Below are positions 34,738 to 45,500 of a DNA stretch of 64,000 bases, in pieces. The stretch's first letter is position 1. Every line of letters begins with the position of its first letter. The DNA is from Naegleria lovaniensis (lineage: Eukaryota > Heterolobosea > Eutetramitea > Acrasida > Naegleriidae): the NCBI RefSeq assembly GCF_003324165.1, contig NW_025407858.1, positions 170,669-234,668 of the forward strand, written 5' to 3'. The position numbers were made by a program, and so were the translations under genes. The notes below the pieces were generated by a model. That model was not told the DNA's origin and searched no databases. It was given only the letters and a program-made list of their open reading frames with translations.

Positions 34738-35703
34738 CTAAGAGGTCTTTTTCTGTGTTACTCCAAATTCAGCCAATAACGCACATGGAATAATAATGAC
34801 AAATATTAGAAAGCAACAAAGTGACAAGCACACAGAAGAGTAAAATAACATTGTAGCATATGCTCTGGCTCTTCTTGATTTGTACTTGATCATATCTGAG
34901 CACCAATAAAAGATGCAACAAGGTAAAAAAGACACAACCATTAATCCGGGAATTACACATAAAATAAAGCTAATTAACATGGAAAAGAAAAATAACATTC
35001 TCGCTCGTTGATCTTCCTTAAAGGAGAATGAAAAGGAAGGTGAAAAGTTCTTATTTCCCTTTTCCAGCGAGTCAATAGGATTATCGTTTTGATAATAATA
35101 ATCTTTTAAATATTCATAGGTAATTTCTTCTTCTAGAATTTCATTTGATCTTTTCCCAAAGACCACTCGATCAGAAAGTGAAATTAATTCAGACTCAACA
35201 TTAATGACTTTTAAAATGAGAGAATTTTTAAAATTATGAAGTGTCCGATTGGATGTGACAGTATTAGAATTAACAATGGATGTCACAACGGCATGAGCCA
35301 CTTGTTGTGGAATGGATGGTTGTCCATCTATTTTCTCTTCTTCTGAAATGACAATGGTCGTTGCTGGTTGAGTATGTTCTTCTTTCTTTACTCTCTCTTT
35401 TATATGATTTCCAGAAGAAGATGCTGTAATTCCAGAGGAATGATCGTTATGATGTATTTTTTTGGCGTTGATGGTTGTATGAGAATTATGACCACCCGTA
35501 GCATGATTATTATTATTAATAATTATATTGGAAGTAGCACCTGCATTGCTTGTCGTGTTAACATGATTCGAATGATTCATCTCGTTAGAATCTGTGTTGA
35601 TGTGATGATGAGTTATTAATGTAGAATGATGTGTTGAGGAAGAGGGAAGATGTGTTGGGTGTTCAGAGCCTCCAGCCGTACTGCTCCGAGTCGATGGCAA
35701 CAT
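34738..35703 (-). CDS. Unrecognised membrane protein, His/Asn/Thr-rich N-terminus
   Basis: An intronless frame of 321 residues starting just after an A-run. The first 110 residues are low-complexity (HHSTLITHHHINT, NIIINNNNHATGG). A middle part (LILKVINVESELISLSDRVVFG) may fold. The C-terminal third has two long hydrophobic helices, LFFFSMLISFILCVIPGLMV and FYSSVCLSLCCFLIFVIIIP, with a Cys-containing loop SFLPCCIFYWCSDM between them, suggesting two or three membrane passes near the C-terminus. Family not recognised. Convergent with lipin, 153 bases apart. Confidence 0.7.
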   Translation of the reverse strand: MLPSTRSSTAGGSEHPTHLPSSSTHHSTLITHHHINTDSNEMNHSNHVNTTSNAGATSNIIINNNNHATGGHNSHTTINAKKIHHNDHSSGITASSSGNHIKERVKKEEHTQPATTIVISEEEKIDGQPSIPQQVAHAVVTSIVNSNTVTSNRTLHNFKNSLILKVINVESELISLSDRVVFGKRSNEILEEEITYEYLKDYYYQNDNPIDSLEKGNKNFSPSFSFSFKEDQRARMLFFFSMLISFILCVIPGLMVVSFLPCCIFYWCSDMIKYKSRRARAYATMLFYSSVCLSLCCFLIFVIIIPCALLAEFGVTQKKTS

Positions 35704-35894
35704 TTTTTTTCAATGACAAAAGACTTTTGATGTTTTTTCGAAATGATTTTGATGTTTTTTAGAAATGAATCAATTATGAGGATTAAGATCAAGAAGAGTT
35801 ATATTATTTCACTGAGGTTTTTCATACATTCAATGAAAATTATAACACATTTTTTCCTGTCACTTTTGAATATTCAATAACATTTTCGAAAAAA

Positions 35895-37439
35895 ATGTCT
35901 GCTCTTCAGCAACAACAACAACAACACTCACTCATGAACGAAGAAGATAAAGGCTCATCCACAACAGAAAAATTCAAAAGATGGCAAAAACCATTAATGG
36001 ATGGAGTGATAAACGATGAATCACAAAATTATTCAACTGCTGATGAAACTCACTACATTCCGAATCCATTAATTTCATCAGTTTCAAATCATCATTCAAT
36101 AGAGGACTTGTTATCGAAAAATCAATCCGTGACAGTGTTAGAACAGGGAAATTACAAAATTTATCTAGTAGGCACAGGTGAGTGTAATGAGCTTGCGCGA
36201 TGATGAACATGTGATTACGAGCGTTGAATGAAATATTTTCAAATAGCTCATGTTTCAGAAGAATCTGCAAAGCAAGTAACAGAAGTGATTGAAGAAAAGA
36301 GACCAAGTATTGTCATTTTGGAATTATGTTCAAGCAGAAGATCTTTGTTGGTTGAATCATCAAGTCATGAAAAGAAACAAGTATCCAATAGAGGATTAGT
36401 GGCCTCTTTGATTTTGATATTTTCTGAATATATGAAGAGTATGTGTAATATTACCAAATAATTTTAATATGAAATTTAATCATGATTGAAATGGATATAC
36501 ATGTATGGTTTTCATCAATTCATCACCACACAGGTTCAAACCATTCCAATTTATTACATGCAATTTTAGGTTACTTTATGCAATCCGTATCCAATCAGTT
36601 GAATATCAAACTTGGAATTGAGATGATTGCTGCATATAAAACTGCTATACAGATACAATCAAAAGTAATATTAGGTGATCGACCTATTGATATTACCTTA
36701 AACAGATTATGGTATTCTTTGAGTTGGTTTCAGAAACTCAAATTAATTGCAAATATTGTATATGAATGCACACAACAAATTACTGCCCAAGATATTGAAA
36801 TGTTAAAACAATCTGATCTCTTAACTGAAATACTAGAAGAACTATCAGAGACGTATCCACAATTGTCCAAAGTATTAGTTGATGGTATGTAATTGTATGA
36901 CATGTCATCATCATGTATGTTACAAACAAAAACAACACACAGAACGAGATGCTTATTTGACACATTCCATTCTGAAAGCTATCGAATATTTAGAAAATGA
37001 AAGACAATCCAAAGAAAGAGATTCTGAAGAAGAACATTCGCACAGTGACTATGCCTATATTTCAACAGCATCCAACTTATCCACAAATATGGACTCCACA
37101 AAGAATTCGACAAACATTACTGAGATTTCTAACGATACATCTATAATCGATAATGTGACACAAATATCGTCAAGTGATGCAGATGATGAAATATGGAATC
37201 GTTTTGGCAAAGACGAATTTTCACAGGCTAAGGCCTTATCCGATGATGAGTTAAATCCTCAAGACCAACTTGATCCCAATGCCATAGTATGTGTGGTTGG
37301 TGCAGGACACGTGGCAGGAATATCCAAATACTTTTCAAGCCCAGAAAAAATCAATAGAAGAGAGATTATGAAACGACAAAAAGATTCAAGGAACTTTGTG
37401 TTAATCTTTCTCTTCATTTCATTTTTGTGTTACTTTTAG
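35895..37439 (+). CDS. TraB-domain protein
   Basis: Exons 35895-36177, 36247-36438, 36534-36884 and 36943-37439 join in phase (440 residues). TraB/PrgY features: the N-terminal GT-x-HVS motif, split by an intron (VGT/AHVSEESAKQ), the following RPSIVILELCSSRRSLL, a GIEMIAAYKTA segment and the C-terminal VVGAGHVAGISKY motif. Animal and plant TraB proteins sit on mitochondrial or ER membranes, and the related Tiki proteins are metalloproteases; what this one does is unknown. It ends with a hydrophobic tail (FVLIFLFISFLCYF), consistent with tail anchoring. One lost T in the T-run near 37425 would extend the tail to a TGA at 37468 with residues VTLYLIWY. Confidence 0.88.
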
Positions 37440-37550
37440 CTGTGACTCTGTATTTAATATGGTATTGAGTAAAGTCACAACCATTCTGGAGGATCATATG
37501 TCAAAACATCTAGAAAACATCTTAAGAGGTGTCTGATATCAATCATACAT

Positions 37551-39539
37551 TCACGATTCTTCTCTTTCTGTATTTACATCCATCGTTCTATTCTCCAAAC
37601 TAACATTGATCGTTCCCATTTTTCTCAACTCTTCCTTAATGACTTCCACTAGACTGGTCATGTAATACTTGTCATCAGTATTAATCTTAATTCTATCTTC
37701 ATTGTCATAGGTATAAAATTTCAGCCAATTCTCACCATCGAGTCCTCCCTCTAGTAAATAATTTGTCGTTGCAAATTTGTAATACTTGTCATCTTCTAGT
37801 GGTTTTCCATTAATCTCAAATGAGATAATTCTATGATTGGGTTCTTTCGTACGATCATAAATAATTTGAACTCCTTTTGACACTTGTGGATAGAGACCTG
37901 AGGCATAACCACCTGATTCATTCATGGGTGCTAAACAAAGCTCTACAAATTTTCTAATATATTTTCCTTTGATAGTGACAGAGAGTATTTCATTAATGAG
38001 TGGAAATTCTTTCATAACGTCAATCACTTTCATATGATAATTAACTGCGTACGTTTTGTCACCTCTAATTCCACCTCCATTAAACACAGCTAAATCAGCA
38101 TCATATGCCACTTTCAAAATATCACAAACCAGATTTCCAAATGTGGATTCTCTAAATCGACAATAACTTGTGGCTGAACTTAGAGATGATTCACACACAG
38201 CGAGAACATCATAGGCATCTTTAGGAATTTGTGAGTTCAAGTGATGAATGAGATTTTTCATCTTTTTTACACTTTCATCTCCGTCTTCGTCAGAAAGAGG
38301 AGTTTCGTTACTATCTCTATTGAGAATGAGTCCAACATTGTCCACATAAATCTTTGTGTGATATTGATTGCGTTGTGATTTTTCAACTACGAGTGACATT
38401 TTACCAACGTATTTGGCATCGGATCCGCTCTTTACTATGAGAGTGTTGTTCGTATTATTAATTTCTATAAATGGATAGTGGGTATGACCTCCCAGAATGA
38501 CATCTATCGTTAGAAGGATAAGGAATTAATAAAAGATGAAACAAATTAGAAAATTTGACTTACCTAAATATTTTACAGAACTCAATTCTAAATCTTCTTT
38601 CATGTCTAAATGAGATAAACAAATAATTAAATCACACTTATCAATGTGTTTCAATTCAACACACATTTTCTTAGCAACTTCCATCACAGGATGAATCTTA
38701 ATTCGATGCATATCATTTTTGAGTCCATTAGTCAAAATTGATGTTTGAGGAGTGAGTATTCCAAAAAATCCAACTCTCAATTCATTATTATTCAATGGAA
38801 AAGTCATTACATGCTTTCTATAAAGTAATACTTCACTTTCAGGAGGTGGTTCTGCATCGACTGTGTTTGCACTCACTTCACAACATTGTTTAAATGATTG
38901 ATCTAATAATTCAACATTAGAACAAATCCATTTGAATTTAGATTCTCTCACTCTTTGGATTAATACATCCAATCCATAATCAAAATCATGATTTCCAATA
39001 GTTACTAAATCAATGGGCATGATATTAAATAAATCAACCATATGTTTTCCCTTATATGCGTTTGATAAAAGTCCAGCCGAGAGAAAGTCACCATTAATTG
39101 TTACAATAGTTGGATGACCCAATCTTTTTTCATGTCTAATTAGTTTGTTGAGTAATTTTACAAGTCCAATAAAACCTCCGACACCATCATCGGGCGATTC
39201 ATTGAACTCATAGACGTCATTAATCATGAGAATGGAAATGGGTTTTGTTACTTTTTCAAAGTGACTAGTTGTGGTTGTGATGGCACTGAGAGTGGAGTGA
39301 TTGTGTTCTAGTTGAGGAAGATAGGTGGTGGTATAGTAACATGTAGTAGTTCTACTGGTAAAACGATTGGTAGCACCACAAGTGAAAGACGAAGGGAAAA
39401 ACTTGAATAAATATTTGGAAGAAGAATGGTTGGAAATGTGTGTGGCAACTTGTGAATGAAAGCTCCGAAAAGATGTCAGAGTACTTGCACAATCTCGCAA
39501 GTGAGCCGCAGAAGGCAAGGCGAGCCTCAAATTTTTCAT
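37551..39539 (-). CDS. 5'-nucleotidase / UshA-type metallophosphoesterase
   Basis: Exons 39539-38564 and 38503-37551 (642 residues). Metallophosphatase motifs in order: ILMINDVYEF, TINGDFLSAGLLSN, VTIGNHDFDYG, CLSHLDMKEDLE and, across the intron, ILGGHTHYPF. The C-terminal nucleotidase domain has VFNGGGIRGDKTY and TTNYLLEGGLDG. The family removes phosphate from nucleotides or nucleotide sugars. The first metal motif has Tyr where many members have His (NDVYEF rather than D-x-H), as in some plant and protist homologues. The ATG at 39539 follows a long A-run and gives an N-terminus rich in Arg, Ser and Leu, possibly an organelle targeting signal. Start-to-start distance to the divergent mL49 gene is only 24 bases. 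Confidence 0.93.
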
Positions 39540-39563
39540 TTTTTTTTTGCATCCACACAAAAA

Positions 39564-40152
39564 ATGGTTTTTCATTCACTTCGATCCATCCCAGCCATCA
39601 GCAGGGCTGTAAATGCCCGAGCCACTCCTAACTATATACTCATGAAACATTTGGTGCAACAAGCATTGAATGTTCCTTTACAGAAGGATTTTGTTTCAAA
39701 AGTATTGCAAGAACAATTGGATGCGAAAGAAGGAGTCAAAATACCTGTGTTTCATTTTCCTTTGAAAGAGACTCAAGACTTGCCTTTCCATGTATCACGT
39801 TCGGCCTATGGCTCTCTTCCTGTATATTTGGACTATAAGTAAGTAACAGAATTATTGGTGAAAATAATGATTCAACATGGGATAAATTTGTAATTTTAAA
39901 ATTATTACTTTGGTTCGGAATAATGATGATGAATGATGAAACAATATTTATAATGAATTCAATATCAACAGAAATGGAAGAACAAAAACAATAACAATAG
40001 TTCGCAAAATTAAAGGAGATTTAAACAAATTAAAAGACGACATTTCAAAGATTACAGGAGAGGAAGTAACACTGAGGGCAGGAGACCAACTCGAAGTGAA
40101 GGGAAACCATGCCCGAATTTTGAGATTGTATCTTCGTGCAGTTGGTTTTTAA
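39564..40152 (+). CDS. Mitochondrial large-subunit ribosomal protein mL49 (Img2 family)
   Basis: Exons 39564-39838 and 39972-40152 join in phase to 151 residues. The mL49/Img2 core is clear: LPFHVSRSAYGSLPVYLDYK, then NGRTKTITIVRKIKGDLNKL, and the end EVKGNHARILRLYLRAVGF, matching the family pattern of LPVY-x-D, T-x-I-R-K-I-x-GD and VKGNH. It is a structural protein of the mitochondrial large ribosomal subunit. The N-terminus (VFHSLRSIPAISRAVNARA) is Arg/Ser-rich without acidic residues, as expected for mitochondrial import. Confidence 0.93.
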
Positions 40153-40359
40153 ATAACAATAGGTTTTGGTGTTGCGTTTTGCATCAAATTTTACAGTCGA
40201 TTTGTTGTGCGGATATGTCGATAATCATTTTCAGTTGAATAAGAACTTCACAATCAGAATAAACTTCAAGTGCTTCTTGATTTCATTGATAATTTATTAA
40301 ATTCAAAAAATACAAAAACAGTAGCGCTGTGCCACAACAGCTCGTCGACTTCCAATCAG

Positions 40360-42443
40360 ATGAAATCGGGATCGCCAACTTCAACAACCATTCAACAACC
40401 TGATGTAAAATTCAACAAAACATCATGTTTGTTGTTCGAGCCTAACGTGCTCTTCTTTCCGAGTAGGTGTTCAGAATTCGACCATAATGTTGATGAAAAC
40501 TTTGTGTTTCTGCCTTCTCTTAAATGATCAGTGCCCAACAAGTACAAAACAATACTAACGCTACACATTTTCAATAATCATCTTACAGAATTTGTAGCCT
40601 TCTCAATTAAGAATCCAAACCCTCAATATTTTAAATTCTCTAAAATGTCAGCAGTGCTGTTACCAAAAACCTCAACATGCATTGAAATAACGTTGGAATG
40701 CTTTCATTCTTGGACAATTGGGGAAAGTAATGGTAACGTGGTTGAGTTTCATTACAAACAATCTGATGATCCTCAAGATTTTACTAAAAAAGGTGTAAGT
40801 GATTCTTGCTTTCTGTGTTTGTTGAATCATCATAATGAATCCAGTCATTGACAAGAAATACCCATATTGAAAAACTCGAATACAAAATTTCCTTTCCATC
40901 CAATGATAACTTGAGTGTCAAAATTCTCAACGATACCATTACCATTGCTCCTAAAAAAGTCCACTTTGACGGCATCAGAGATCATGAAGTGAAATACATT
41001 TCGTTGTTATATGGTTGTGAAGAGAATTGTCCAGTAAGTATTTGAAAGATCGACTCGATTGATAAACCCAATCCATGTAGGTACCTGTTTGGGACTTATT
41101 TATGGAGCCAACAGAATTTGTGTTAATCAGTAGAAATCAATTACAGGAAGAAATTCAATCCTATTATTGCCCTTCTTGTTTAATGGAAGTATCTGGATCT
41201 GAAGCCATGTCTAATCGAATGACATGCTCGTATTGCTACGAATGTCCTCAGTGTAATTCCAATTTAACAATTGTTAGCTCTGAGAATGGTACCTATTTTG
41301 ATTGTCCATTCTGTCATTGGAATTCACTTTCTATTGGATTGAATACAGAGGGAAAGTATTCTCAACTCTTTGATCAACTGAAGGATCATGATTTCATTCA
41401 CCAAAACAAGTTTTATATTCTATCAAAAGCATTTGCAGAGTTGTGTCATTCCAGTCAATTCGAATTAAGCAAAACCAGTAATTCCGTTATGGCTTCCAAC
41501 AGTAAGTGGTTTCAATGTTTCAACACTCGAAATATTTCATTAGAAAACCTTCCTATCATTTCCATTGACGAATTTTTAAATGAACGTCATGATGAGGAGT
41601 ATGACAGATTGAGTCCAACTTCATTCAATTACACTTCATTCATATCATTCCCTAATCGATTGTTGCATCCTTCATGCAACGAAATTCATTCTGAACATGT
41701 TTGGCCTTTTCGAAAAACACTCTGTACCAAGAAAATCAAAAAGTATGGAAATACTGTTATTGTCAAAAGATCAGCTGATTCCAATTCATCTTTTGGCCAT
41801 TTTGAGATCAATCATAGTGCCATGTAAGTATTACTCAATTTTGAAATTCAAAGATAGAATCAAATGATTCCTAAGGTTTTATTTACCAAAAGTATCCATT
41901 GTGAACGCTCCAGTCATGTTCCTCAATCACGAAAGTGATCTCTACCTCAATATAACCAATCCACATGAGAACTTTAAACTCAGTCTTACCTTTTCTCAAA
42001 ATTTGAATTACTCAAAAACGAATGCAAAACTCATTCTCTCGGATCGACCAATTATTTTGAGAGAACATTTTGGACTTGATCTTTATTCACATGATACCAT
42101 GGTATTTATTCAAGGAAATGAAGAAGAATATAGATTAAGATCTGAGGATGATACATCTTTTGTGTTAGAACGAAGAGGTAATCAAGTCAAAGTTCGACTT
42201 GGTATCATTCCACAGCAAGCGGGTCCTGTTCAATGTTCTCTGTGTGTGAAAATGAGTATCATACCCAATGAAATGTCCTCCTCAACGGACTCGGATTCTG
42301 GATTCAATGATAATGCCATTCGTCACTCAGAAAAATCAACCTTATTTTACATTTTTCTAACATTGCCTTCAAGTTCGTTGGAGAAGGCTCCCGTAGAAGA
42401 TGAACCTATACCTGTGGATTACTCTCGAATGATATTTTATTGA
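40360..42443 (+). CDS. DCTN4: Dynactin subunit p62 (DCTN4-like) with N-terminal MSP/VAP-type domain
   Basis: Exons 40360-40462, 40532-40794, 40845-41033, 41081-41823 and 41876-42443 join in phase at all four junctions, giving about 621 residues; human p62 is about 460. The C-terminal part is p62: CPSCLMEV, CSYCYECPQC, FDCPFCHWNSLSIG (four Cys pairs), YLPKVSIVNAPVMF and LYLNITNPHENFKLSL. The second Cys pair of animal p62 (Cys-Arg-Lys-Cys) reads LCTKKIKK here, so it is incomplete. The first 110 residues read as an MSP domain: LLFEPNVLFFP, ILTLHIFNNHLTEFVAFSIK, NPQYFKFSKMSAVLLP, TCIEITLECF. p62 belongs to the pointed-end complex of dynactin. The exact ATG is uncertain (open frame back to about 40244). 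Confidence 0.88.
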
Positions 42444-42548
42444 CCTTTTGATTCGTTCGTATTTGAATTGAGTGCAGTGGTAGTCACCTGACTTCTTTTG
42501 GCCACTTCTTTTGGGAACTGTCACTCGTCACAATTTTTTCAAATAAAA

Positions 42549-45500
42549 ATGTTGCAGCCGACCAACAGTACCGGCCATCGACGCATCCACAGTGCCAATG
42601 CCTTTCAATTCTCTCGTCACTCTCCTTTCAAAAACATCTTTGGGCAAGAGCAAAAGAAAGAATTACAATTCACCAATTTAAACAAAATCAACAAGTCAGC
42701 ATGTTCTGCCGAATCCACAGTGATTAGTTGTGATGAAGATTATTTTGCTTTACCCTTCGGAACTTATGGAGGTGTCATTAGTATGTTGTTTTTTAGTGTA
42801 TGATTTGAGGTTTTTCTAATGAGAAATCATGATTGACGATCATAACATGATGAATGTGTCTCTCTCTACATGATTATGATCATCATCCTCGGTGATGATC
42901 TCTCTACATTCTCTACATTACATCACACTTGAACAATATCCATAAATCCATCATCATCATCATCATCACAAACACTTTCATCGGTCCGACTGACTTTCTT
43001 GATGATCCTGACCAACACTCACCGATACGTTCTCAATGTTTTTTTATACAATCTTGTACTCCACAATGATATTCACTTGAATGACCCTTCTGCACACAAC
43101 AATACATTGTGCACTCACCAAACCCATCCTCACACCCATCCTCACACCCATCCTCACACACACACACTTCTCAACATGATGATGATGAACATTACAACAA
43201 TAGTTCTTCGACATTCCAACATTCCACAAGATTCCAAATCGAGACGTGCTCATGCCAATCCACCTCTTCTCTCCGATCACACTGGATTTGTTCATGATCA
43301 TTCATTCTCTCCTCTCAAACCAAGTTATAATGATTCAGAATTTCGTTTATTTTCAACATGTTCTGCAGATTGTACAATTAAAATTTGGAAAATTAGACAA
43401 CATCCTGAACTTGCTATTCATGGTTATTGTGAAAATTCAACCACTGACACGATTACCTTAAAAGGACATGAAAAGAAAGTCAACACTGGTGATTTTCATC
43501 CCAATGTGAATAATATCTTTGTGAGTTCAAGTACAGATAATACATTAAGAATATGGGATATTACAAGTCAAAAAGATTTAATTGTATTGAAAGATGATTT
43601 TGATGATTTGATTCAATCATGGGATTGGTCTGCCACTGCAAGTATCTTGTATACCTCGAGTAGAGATACCATTGCAAGAGTGTATGATCCAAGAACGAAA
43701 TATGCCATTGTGGTAAGTAGTGCACTTTGAACCTTTCTCAACATGAATTCATGAAATGGCTTTCTATATGTTGTTCCTTCTTGACTCTCTCGTTTTTTTT
43801 TAATTGGTTTGTCAAATTCATGATTCATGTACCTCCCTCGACACCCAATTCATGAATCAAAATCAAACACCCACACCCACACATCACCCACACACACATA
43901 ACTTTAAATACCCACACATCACCCACACACACAGTCAGGTAAAGCTCATGATGGTAAAAAAGGTTTTCGAGTGGTGTGTACCAATCCTGATCAATTTTTC
44001 ACTGTTGGATTCAATCTCTCAGGTACTCGTGAATATGCTCTATGGGACTTGAGAAAGGGTATGAGAAAAGGTCCACTTGTACGTGAAACCATCTCGGATC
44101 AAACACCCACTCAACTCTTTCCTTTTTATGATTCTTCTTCTCATTTACTTTATTTAGCAGGAAAAGGTGATACCAAAGTTCGAATGTTTGAAATTGATTC
44201 CAATTCAGAGCCATATGTTCATCCTTTAGGTGAATTTAAATTAACAAGTACCAACACTGGTATTGCCATGTTACCCAAACGAGTGTGTGATACCAAAGTG
44301 TTTGAAGTGGCACGTTTCATGAAACTCAATGTTGAAAGTGTTGAAACGTTTAATTTCCATGTTCCTCGTAAAAAGGAACAACAAGATGTCTTTTCAGATG
44401 ATTTATATCCTCCAGTGCCAAGTGGAAAGCCATCACCATTGACATCGATGGATTGGTTCTCTGGAAAGAGTTGTCTTTGTGATTTGATGAGTATGAGAGA
44501 GAATTATGGTAGTAGTAGTGGTAGTAGTAGTAGTGGGAGTAGTGGCAATGTAGTAGTAGTGGCAATGGTAGTGGCAGTAGTGAAACAAGTATTTCAGGAG
44601 CAACATCATCTACTGGTAGTAGTACTAGTAGTACCAATAATACAACGTCGGTGAAAACTTCTCGAGGAAGATCGTATGCACTCAAATCAGCACCTTCTGT
44701 AGATGTTGGATTGAATACCTATGCAGGTTCTTCGAGTAGTTTAGGTGGAAATTTGGATGAATTTTCTGAAGATTTGACTCTTCTCATCAATTCCTATGGA
44801 TTTTATTTCCATTCGTATTTACATGTTTGGTTTCATAAGGAAATGCGATGGAGGAAATTATTTTGTGCGTTACATCGATCGAAAACACATCCTGAATGGA
44901 ATAGTGTTCTCATCTATGGAGAGAATGCACAACAAGTGAAATCCATACGAGATGAAATTGCGAAAAAGGATCATCAAGAGAATTTCAATCGAAATGAATT
45001 CATTTCCTTGTATTCCAAGTCCAAGACGAGTGGAGTGATTTTCATGGCTCAATTGTTTTATGTACACAAAGGTAGGTTGATCATGTAATATATGATTCAC
45101 TTGTCATTGATATATACACTTGTATGATTCACTGATGATACATACACTTATATGATTCACTTGTCATTGATACATACACTTATATGATTCACTGATGATA
45201 CATACACTTGTAATATATGATTCACACTTCTCATATTCATTCATCATTAGCCTATCAATTGGGAGATGAACATTTTTCAGATCATGAAACTATGGAAATT
45301 CTCTATTATGATTTAATTTCAAATGAAATTGTTTCATTATTCCTAGCCTCAAGTACAAGTGGTATTGGTGGCGGTGGTAGCACGAACACTCGTCATAGTG
45401 TTGGTACCAGTGGTGATCTTGGAGGTGATTCAGAATTAATCAAAACATGGGCAGATACTCTCAAAAAACTTTGTCATCGAGATTTGGTACGAAATCGTCG

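Noticed and set aside
43100-43300. Extra coding exon from the open frame before villidin exon 2
   Set aside because: The frame runs through CA-rich repeats; the TAG acceptor at 43203 joins exon 1 in phase and gives a coronin-like start without it.
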